Source: Anaeromyxobacter diazotrophicus
GTDB lineage: Bacteria > Myxococcota > Myxococcia > Myxococcales > Anaeromyxobacteraceae
Direction: 5' to 3'
Length of the DNA: 64,000 nt
Assembly (NCBI RefSeq): GCF_013340205.1
Contig: NZ_BJTG01000002.1
Location: 62,001-126,000 of the forward strand
In this document: positions 16,814-26,500 of the stretch, one piece after another
How positions within the stretch are numbered: position 1 is the stretch's first letter
Layout of the letters: the number at the start of each line of letters is the position of its first letter
Notes under the pieces: generated by a model
What the model saw: the letters and a program-made list of their open reading frames with translations, nothing else
What the model was told of the DNA's origin: nothing
Database searches by the model: none
Translations under genes and position numbers: made by a program

Positions 16814-17461
16814 ATGGCACGCGTGACCCGCATCCACTCCAGACCCCTCCTCGCCGCGCTCCTCGCGATCTCCCTCCTCCCGGCCCTCGCGGCGGCGCAG
16901 GAGGCGGCGCCGCCCATGCCGGAGGATCCGCGCGCGCCCCGCTTCAAGGAGGTGGAGCGCGGGTTCTTCACCGGCTTCGAGGTGGGCTACCTCTCGCTCT
17001 TCAAGACCCCCACCGCCGACCCGGTGAAGTTCCCGTTCGCCGGCGCCGGCGGCGGCACCGCCAGCGGGATGCTGGTCGGCGCCACGCTCGGCTACGACGT
17101 GTCGAGCCGCGTGGCGGTGTCGCTCTTCGCGCTGGGCGGCAACGCGCGCGCCAGCGTCTCGTACGGAGCGTTCAGCGTGCTCGCGGCCGGGCTCGACCTG
17201 CGGGTGGCGCTCCTCGGCGCGAGCGACAAGTACGGGGTGGAGCGGCTGCACGTGTACCTGCACGGGCGCGGCGGCGGCCTCCTCACCACGCCCGAGGGGC
17301 TGCTCGGGCACACCGACGTCTACCTCGCCGGCGGACCGGGGGTGGAGTACTTCACGCACCTGCGCCACTTCGCGGTCGGCCTCGCCGCCGACGTCGCCTA
17401 CCTGACGAAGGCCAAGGCGGCCGGGCTCGCCATCACCCCGACCGTCCGTTACACCTTCTAG
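16814..17461 (+). CDS. gltH: Outer-membrane beta-barrel protein GltH
   Basis: 215 residues from ATG 16814, which follows AGGATAG and starts just after the gltG stop. A signal peptide (RPLLAALLAISLLPALAAAQ) leads into barrel-type strands: GFFTGFEVGYLSLF, GMLVGATLGYDVSSRVAVSLFALGG, VDYL-like segments and a terminal TPTVRYTF ending in Phe, the usual C-terminal signal of outer-membrane barrels. Its place between gltG and gltI corresponds to gltH in Myxococcus (possibly also called cglE). It is distinct from the GltA/B pair in sequence. A gap of 57 bases to gltI follows. Confidence 0.6.
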   Translation: MARVTRIHSRPLLAALLAISLLPALAAAQEAAPPMPEDPRAPRFKEVERGFFTGFEVGYLSLFKTPTADPVKFPFAGAGGGTASGMLVGATLGYDVSSRVAVSLFALGGNARASVSYGAFSVLAAGLDLRVALLGASDKYGVERLHVYLHGRGGGLLTTPEGLLGHTDVYLAGGPGVEYFTHLRHFAVGLAADVAYLTKAKAAGLAITPTVRYTF

Positions 17462-17518
17462 GCGGCTGCGGCTTCCTGCACCTTCCAGCGGCCTTCCCCC
17501 GATGAAGGGACAGGGTCT

Positions 17519-20500
17519 ATGCTTTCGCCCGAACTTTCTGGCGATTCCCAGACCTTGACCCCTCCCGTACCCGAACAGCAGATCCGCGCGCACCTGGCCG
17601 CGCTCGAGGCGGCCCCCGCCGACGAGCAGGCGTTCCGCGCGCTCGAGGGGATCTACGAGCGGGAGTCCCGGTGGGAGGACCTGGTCGCGCTGTACGAGCT
17701 CCGCGCCCGCCGCGACGCCGGGGACGGCGCGGGGAGGCTGCTCGCCAAGGCGGCCGACCTGGCGCACCACCGGATGCGCAACGCCGCCCGGGCGGAGGAG
17801 CTCTACCGGCAGGTGCTGCACGCCGAGCCGCACCACGCGGCCGCCCTCCAGGCGATGGTGGAGCTCCACGAGGAGCGCCAGGACTACCCCGCGGTGGCCG
17901 AGGCGCTGGAGCAGCTGGCGGGGAGCACCCGCGATCCAGCCGCGGCGGCCGAGCTCTACCTGCGGCTCGGGCGCGTCCACGAGGAGCGGCTCCTCCACCG
18001 CGACCGGGCGGCCCTGTACTACCAGCGCGCCCTGCGGCTCGCCCCGGGGCTGGAGGCGGCGCGCCAGGCGGCGCTCCGGGCGCAGGTGGCCCTCCGCCGC
18101 TTCGCCCAGGCGAAGCGGACGCTGGACGAGGCGCGCGAGCGGGGCCTCCCCCTGCCGGCGCTGGCGGCCGAGTACGCGCGGCTGGGCGCGCTCCTGGTCG
18201 AGGAGCCGCTCGACCACGGGCTCGCCATGGAGGCGCTGTTCGAGGCGCTGGCGCTCGATCGCGCCGCGCCCGGCGCCGCCGCGGCGATGGAGCGGCTCAA
18301 GACCGCCCCGCGCGCGTGGCGCGGCGAGGCGCAGGCGCTGCTCGACGAGGCGGGGCGCGCGAAGGAGCGGCGCGCCGCCGCGCAGCTCACCCTCAAGGCG
18401 GCCGCGCTCCACGGCGCCTACGACCCCGACGCGCCGCGGCGGGTGGTGGAGCTCGTCGAGCGGGCGCTGCTCCTCGCGCCGTCGCTGCGCCACGGGCTCG
18501 ACCTCCTGGAGCGCGTCTTCGGCGAGCGGCAGGACTGGCGCGGCCTCGCCGCGGGGCTGGCGCGCCTCGCCGCCGAGGTGCGCGACCGGGCGGTGGTCTC
18601 GGAGCTGCACCTGCGGCTCGGGCAGGTGGACCTGGTGCGGTTCGGCGACGCGGTCGAGGCGGCCGCCGCGCTCGAGCGCGCGCTCGCGCTCGACCCCGCC
18701 AGCGAGCCCGCGGCGCAGCAGCTCTTCGAGCTGCACCTCGAGGCGGGCCGGCGGGCCGAGGCGCTCGCGGCCCTGGAGCGCCACCTCGCCGCCGCGCCCG
18801 AGCGCCTGCACCACGTGCCGTGGCGGCTGCGCGCGGCCGAGATCGCGCAGGCCCTCGGCGACGCGCGCCGCGCCCGCGCCCACCTCGAGGCGGCCCGGCG
18901 CGTCGACCCCCGCTCCCCGGCGGTGGCGGCGGCGCTGGCGCCCTTGCTGGAGCGGGCCGGCGAGTGGCGGGCGCTCGCCGACGCGCTCGAGGCGCAGGTG
19001 CAGGCCGAGCGCGAGCCGCTCGCGCGGGCGCGCCTGCTCGAGGCGCTGGCCCAGGTGGAGCTCGAGCGGCTCGGCGCGCCGCGCGAGGCGCTCCGGCGCC
19101 TGGCGGAGGCGCTCCGCCTCGACCCGGGCCGGGCGGCGCTGCGCAAGGCCATCGACGCCGCCGCGGCGCGCGCCGACCTCTTCCCGGAGCTGGCGCGCGC
19201 CTACCGCGCCGCCGCCGAGGCCCCCGGCGCGGCCCCGGCCGCGCGCAAGGTGCTGCTCCGCCGCGCGGCCGAGGTGTGGGATCGCGACCTGGGGCTGCCG
19301 GAGCAGGCGGTGGAGGCCTGGCGCGCGCTCGCCGCCGCCGACCCGCAGGACGCCGGCGCCCGCGCCGCGCTCGACGGCTGCCTGGTCCGCGCCGGCCACC
19401 TCTCCGAGGTGGCGGACGACCTGCGCCGGCGCATCGCCGCGGCCGCCGACCCGGCCGCGCGGCGGGAGCTGTGCGCCAAGCTGGCGCGGTCGCACGAGCA
19501 GGCCGGGGACGCCGCCGGGGCCGCCGGCGCCTGGCGCGAGGTGCTCGCCGCGGGCGAGAGCGCGCCGGCGCTGCGCGGACTCGCGGACGCGCTCGCCGCG
19601 CTGGGGCCGGCGCACGCCGCCGAGCAGGCGGAGGTGCTCGGGCGGCTGGCGGGGCACCTCGCCGGCGCGGAGCGGTCCGAGGCCGAGCTGGCGCGCGCGC
19701 TCCTCCTGGCCGGGCCGGCCGCCCGCGGCGCGGAGGCGGCGCCGCTCCTGGTCGCGCTGGTGCAGGGCGGCGCGCTCCCGGCCGAGCGGCGGACCGAGGC
19801 GGTGGCGGCGCTCGAGGCGCTGCTCGCGGCCGGCGTCGAGCCGGTGGCGGTGGCCGAGGCGCTCCTGGCGGTGCACCGGGCGGGCGGCGATCGCGCGCGC
19901 CAGGTGGCGCTGCTCGAGCACCTGGCGGCGCGCCGGCCGGACCTCTCGGGCGAGGAGCGGGCGCGCCGGTTCCTCGAGGCGGCGCAGCTCCGCGAGGCGC
20001 AGGGCGACGCGCGCGGGGCGCTCACCGCCGCGGCGGCCGCGCTGCGCGCCGCGCCGGGGCCGGGCGAGGCGCTCGACGCGTGCGAGCGGCTGGCGCGCGG
20101 CGCGGGCGCGGTCGGGGAGCTCTACGCCCTGCTCGACGAGGCGGCGGCCCGGCTGGAGGGGCGGCCCGACGAGGAGCGCGCCCTGCGCCGCCGCGCGGCC
20201 GAGATCGCCGAGGACGAGCTCGGGAACCTGGAGGAGGCGAGCGGGCAGCTGAAGCGCGTGCTCGCGCTCTCCCCCGGGGACGCCGCCGCCCGGGCCGCCC
20301 TGGGCCGGCTCGCCGCCAGCGAGGCCGGCGCGGAGGCGTCGCCCGAGCCTCCCCCGGCGCCGGCCCCGGCGGGCGGGGAGCCCGAGCCGCGCCGGCGGCT
20401 GGCCGAGCTGGAGGGCCAGGCCGCCCGCGCCGCGACGCCGGGCGACCGCGCCGCGGCGGAGCGCGAGGCGTCGCAGGTCTGGGGCGAGCGCCTCGGCCAG

Positions 20501-23500
20501 TGGTCCCTCGCCTTCGCGGCGCTGGCGCGCGCGGCGCGCGCCACCCCCGCCGACGTCGCGGTGCGGGCCGAGCTGCGGCAGGCGGCGGCCCGCGCCGGCG
20601 CGGACGCCGACGCGGCCCGCGCCTACCACGCCTTCCTCCCCACCCTCGCCGGCGCCGAGGCCGCGCTCGCCTGGCGCGAGCTGGCGGCGCTGTACGAGGA
20701 GCGGCTCTCCGACGCGGCGCGCGCGGCGCGCGCGCTCGGCGAGGCGCTGCGGCACGCGCCGGGCGACCCGGCGGCGCTGGCGTCCCTGGCGCGGCTGCAC
20801 GGCGCGGCGGGGCGCGAGCGGGAGCGGGCCGAGGCGAGCCTGCTCCTCGCCGAGCGCGCCCGCACCGACGCCGAGCGGCTCGGGGCGCTGCGCGACGCGG
20901 CCGAGGCGCTGGAGCGCCTCGGGGACGCGCCGCGCGCGGCCGAGGCCTGGGCCCGTGCGGCGGCGCTCGCGCCGGACGACGAGGGCTCGCGCGCGGCCCT
21001 GGAGCGCCTCTACGAGCGGCTCGACCGCCCCGCCGAGCTGTGCGCGCTGCTCGAGCGCCGCGCCGGTCCAGGCAGCCCGCGCGATCTCCCGCTGGCGTTC
21101 CGCCTGGCCGGGCTCAAGCTGCGCCTCGGCGCGCCCGCCGAGGCGCTGGCGCTCCTGCGCGCGGTGCTGGCGGCCGACCCGGCGCACGAGGGGGCGCGCG
21201 CGGCGCTGGTCGAGCTGTCGGCGGCCCCCGGCGGCCCGGGCGCCGAGGCGCTGGCGCTCGCCGATCGCGCCCTGGCCGCGCGCGGCGAGCACGCCGGGCG
21301 CGTGCTCCTGCGCGAGAAGCGGCTCGCCCGGGCGACCGAGCCGGCCGAGCGGGCGCGCCTGCACGCGGAGCTGCGGGCGCTGCACGAGCGCGAGCTGGGG
21401 CGGCCGGAGCTGGCGCTCGGGGCCGCGGCGCGCGCGCTGGCCGAGGGCGGTCCGGTGGCCGCCGAGGCGGAGCCGGAGGTGGAGCGCCTGGCGGCGCTCA
21501 CCGGCCACCCGGAGCGGCTGGCCGAGGCGTACGAGGCGGCGGCCGCCGCGGCCGCGGGCGGGGTGGCCCTGGAGCTGCGCCGCCGCGCCGCGCGCGTCCG
21601 GGCCGAGCGGCTGGCGGACGTCGCGGCCGCCGCGGCGGCCTGGAGCCAGGTGCGCGAGGCGGCGCCCGACGACCGCGAGGCGCTGGAGGCGCTGGCGCGG
21701 CTCTTCGCGCGCGCCGGCGACACGGCCCGGCTGGACGAGGTGGCGCGGCGCCGCGCCGAGCAGGAGCAGGGCGCCGAGCGCGCCGCGCGCCTGGCGGCCC
21801 TGGCGGCGCAGGAGGAGGGGCTGGGCGACGCCGCGCGCGCCCTCGCCGCCGCGGAGGCGGCGCTCGCGGCCGACCCGCGCTCGGCCGCCGCCCTCGAGGT
21901 CGAGGCCCGGCTCCACCGCGCCGGGGGGCGGGCCGGCGCGCTCTCCGAGGTGCTGGCCCGGCAGGCCGAGCTCGCCCGCGACGACGGCGCGCGACGCCAG
22001 GACCTGCTCTGCGAGCGCGCCGCGCTGCTGGAGGGGGAGGGCGACGGGCGCGCCGCGCTCGAGGCCTGGGCGGAGGTGCTGGCCGAGAGCCGCCAGGAGC
22101 CGCGCGCGCTCGCCGGGCTCGACCGCCTGCTGGCGCGCGAGGCGACCCGCGACGCCGCCGCCCGCATCCTGGAGGACGTCTACCGCGTGCGGGGCGACGC
22201 GCGCCGGCTGGCGGCGCTGCTCGAGGCGCGGCTGGACGGGGCCGACCGCTCGGAGCGGGCGCCGCTCCTGGCGGAGCTGGCGGCGCTGCACGATCGGCTC
22301 GGCGACCGCGCGGCGGCGTTCCGCGCCCACACCCGCGCGCTCGGCGAGCTCACCGCGCCGGGGCAGGACGACCCGGCGCTGCGCGGGGAGCTGGAGCGGC
22401 TCGCGTCGGCGGGCGGGCTCTTCGCCGAGCTGGCGGAGGTGTACGAGGGTCTCCTGGCGCGCGGGCTCCCGGCGGCGGCGCGGCCGGAGGTGCGGCGGCG
22501 GCTCGCCTCGCTGTACGCCGACCGGCTGCAGCGGCCCGACCTCGCGGCGCGGGCGCTCGAGGCGCTCGCGTCCGAGACCGGCGACGCCGAGGCGCTGGCG
22601 GGGCTGGTGCGGCTCTACCGGGCGCAGGGCGCGTGGCGGGAGCTCGCCGCGACCCTGGCGCGGCAGGCGGAGCGCGCGCCGTCGCCGGAGGCGAAGAAGG
22701 AGTTCCTGCTGGAGATGGCGACCGTCCTCGACGAGCGCCTGTCGGATCGGGAAGGGGCCATGGACGCGTACCGGCAGATCCTGGCGGTGGATCCGGAGGA
22801 CCCCAACGCGCTCCGCGTGCTGGGGCGGCTCCTCGGCTCGGCCGAGCGGTGGGACGAGCTCGTCGAGGTGCTCGGGCGCGAGGTCGCGCTCGCCGAGAAG
22901 AAGGTCAACCTGGTGGCCGAGGCGGCCGAGCTGCGCTTCCGGCTCGGGCGCATCCGCCAGCAGCGGCTGGCCGACGTGGCCGGGGCGCTGCAGTGCTACC
23001 GGGGCGTGCTCGACAAGGTGCCGCGCCACCCGGCGGCGCTGGCGGCGCTGGAGGAGCTGGCGCGCGCCGGCGGCGCGGGGGCCCCGGAGGCCTCGGCCCT
23101 CCTCGAGCCCATCTACGCGCAGGAGGGCGAGCACCAGAAGCTGGCGCAGACGCTGGAGGCGCGCGCCGCGGCCGCGACCGACGCCTCCTCCCGCGCCGCG
23201 CTGCTGCGGCGGGTGGCCGAGGTGCAGGCCGGCCCGCTCCGCAACCCCGAGCTCGGCTTCCTCACCGCCGCCCGCGCGGCGCGCGAGGACCCCGAGGCGC
23301 CGGAGTCGCTCCAGCTGGCCGGCCGGATCGGCGAGGCGAACGGCCTCACCGACGAGCTGGCGAGCCTCATCGCCGAGCTGGCCGAGCGCGCCCACGGGGC
23401 GCGCGCCCGGGCCGAGCTGCGGCGCCGGGCCGCCCACCTCACCGAGCGCGGCGGCGACCCCGCCCGCGCGGGCGAGGCGTGGCAGCGCGTGCTCGAGCTC

Positions 23501-26500
23501 GCCCCGGACGACGCGGAGGCGCTCGCCGGCGTGGCCCGGGCCCACCGCGCCACCGGCGCGGCCGAGCCGCTCGCGGCCACGCTGCGGCGGCTGCTCGCGG
23601 TCACCGAGGACGCGGCGGCGCGCCCGGCGCTGCTGGCGGAGCTGGCCGCGCTGCAGGAGGAGCGGCTCTCCGACCCGGCCGGCGCCATCGCCACCCTGCG
23701 GCGGCTGCTCGAGGCGGAGCCGGACCGGCGCGACGCGCTGGTCCGCCTCGATCGCCTGTGCGTCGCGGCCGAGAAGTGGGTCGAGCTGGCGGACGTGCTC
23801 GCCCGCGAGGTGGCGCTCGCCGACGCCTCCGGGGACGCGGCCGCGGCGCGCGGCTTCCGGCAGCGGCTGGGCGAGCTCAAGGAGACGCGGCTGCTCGACC
23901 GCGAGGGCGCGCTCGCGCTCTACGAGCAGATCCTGGCCGGCCACCCCGACGACCCGGCCGCGCTGGCGCGGCTCGAGGCGATCCTGCAGAAGGACCCGGC
24001 CCAGGCGCGCGCGGCGGCCGCCCTGGAGCGCGCCTACGCCGCCTCGGGCGCCTGGGCCCGCTACGCGGCGGTGCTGGAGGTGCGCGCCGGCGAGCGGCCG
24101 GACCCGGTGGAGCGCAAGGCGCTCTTCCTCGAGCTGGCGGAGGTGCAGGAGAAGCGGCTCGGGAACGGCGAGCTGGCGTTCCTCGCGCTCTGCCGTGCCT
24201 TCCGCGACGACCCGGCCGACCCGGCGCTGCGCGCCGAGCTGACCCGGCTGGCGCAGCAGGGCGACCACGCCGAGGAGCTGGCCGGCCTGTACGAGGACGA
24301 GTTCGGGAAGCTGCCGCAGGCCGCCGCCGCCGAGGTGGCGCTGGCCCTGGGCGGCCTGTACGAGGGCAAGCTCCAGGCGCCCGACGCCGCCGTCCGGTGG
24401 TTCGAGGAGGCGCGCCGCCAGGACCCGGCCGGCGCGCCCAAGGCGCTGGCCGCGCTCGACCGGCTCTACCGCGCGCGCAACCAGCCGGAGCCGCTGGCGG
24501 GCGTGCTGGAGGCCGAGGCCGCGCTGGCCGGCGCTGACGAGCGCGCGGCGTTCCTGTTCCGCCTCGGCCAGCTCGCCGAGGAGGAGCTGCGCGACCCGGC
24601 GCGCGCCGCGCGCGCCTACGAGGCGCTGCTCGCCGCCGAGCCGCGGCAGCCGGCCGCGCTGCGGGCGCTGGAGCGGCTCTACGAGGCGGCGGGGCAGACC
24701 GAGGCGCTGGCCGAGAACCTGGCCGCGCAGCGCGAGCTGGGGGCGGACGGCGCGGTGCGCCTCACGCTCACCGCGCGGCTGGCGGCCTTGCGGCAGCAGC
24801 TCGGGCGCGACGAGGAGGCGCTCGCGCTGTGGCGCGAGGCGCTCGGCCAGGACCCGCGGCACGAGCCGGCGCTGGCGGCGCTGGAGGGGCTGTACGAGAA
24901 GCTGGAGCGCTGGCCCGAGCTGGCCGAGCTCCTGCGGGCGCGGCTCGCCGTCACCGCCGACCGCCGCGAGGCGGCCCGCATGCAGGAGAAGCTGGGCGCG
25001 CTGTCGGCGGGCCGGCTGGGCGACGGGGCGGGCGCGGTGCGCGCCTACCTGGCGGTGCTCGACGCCGACCCGCGCCACCGGCGGGCGCTGGAGGCGCTGC
25101 GGGATCTCTACGCGGCGCAGGACGACCTGGAGGGCCTCGCCTCGGTGTACCGGCGCCTGGTGCCGCTGCAGGAGGGGGCGGGGGGCGTGAAGGCCACCCG
25201 GCTCGCGCTGGCGGACGTGCTCCTGCGCGCGGGCAAGAAGGGCGAGGCGGCGGAGCAGGGCCGGCGCGCGCTCGAGCTCGAGCCGCACGGCGACGAGGAG
25301 CTGTCGCGCCTGGCGGCGATCTTCGAGGCGGCCGGCGCGCCGCAGGATCGCGTCAAGGCGGTGGAGGCGCGGGCGGGGCTGCTCGCCGCGGCGGGGCGCG
25401 CCGACGAGGCGGTCCTCGCCTGGCAGGCGGCGGCCGAGGGCTGGGAGAAGCCGCTGGGCCGCCCGGAGGCGGCGGCGGCGGCGCTGGAGAAGGTGCTGGA
25501 GCTCGCCCCGGATCGCCGGGACGCGTGGCTGAAGCTGAAGGAGCTGTACGCCCGCGCCGGGAACTGGCGCGCCTACGTGCGCGTGTCGGATCTCTTCACC
25601 ACCCACCTCGCCGACCGCGCCGAGCGGCGCGCCGTGCTGAAGGAGCTGGGCGAGATCCACGAGAAGCGGCTCGGGCAGAAGGAGATGGCGTTCATCACCT
25701 GGTGCCGCGCCTTCGGCGACGACCCGGCCGACGCCGACGCGGTCGCCGCCATCCAGCGCCTGGCCGCCGAGACCGGCGCCTTCGACGAGCTGGCGGCGGT
25801 CTACGAGCAGGTGGCGGACGAGGCGAAGGGCCTCGCCCGGGCGAAGCTCCTGCTCCAGCTCGGCCGCGTGAAGGACCGCCGGCTCGACGACGCCGACGGC
25901 GCCGAGGCGGCCTTCCGGCGCGCGCTGGAGGTCGACCCCGCCAGCCCGGAGGCGCTCGACGCGCTCACCGAGCTCTTCACCCGGCGCGGCCGGGTGAAGG
26001 ACCTCGTCATCGCGCTCGAGCAGAAGCTCGAGGCGGCGGCGGGCCTGGAGGAGAAGAAGGCGACGCTGCTCGAGATGGCCCGCATCTACGACGGGCAGCT
26101 CCACGACGCGGGCGAGGCGATCACGGCGCTGAAGCGCGTGCTCGAGCTCGACGGCGCCGACGCGGCCGCGCTGGAGGCGCTCGCGACCCTGTACCGGCGC
26201 GAGGCGCGCTGGGGCGATCTGGCCGGCATCCTGGCGCGGGCGCGCGACCTCGCCCCCGACGAGGAGACCCGCGTCGCCTACCAGCTCCAGATCGCCGGGC
26301 TGCACGAGAACGAGATCGCGGACGACGAGGCGGCGGTGGAGGCCTACCGGGCGGTGCTCGGCCAGGACGACCGCAACCGCGCCGCGCTCGACGGCCTGGA
26401 GCGCCTCTACACCAAGCTCGACCGCTACGCGGAGCTGAACCGCGTCTACGAGCGGCAGGCGGCCCTCACCGGCGACGCCCGGGAGAAGGTGCGCATCCTC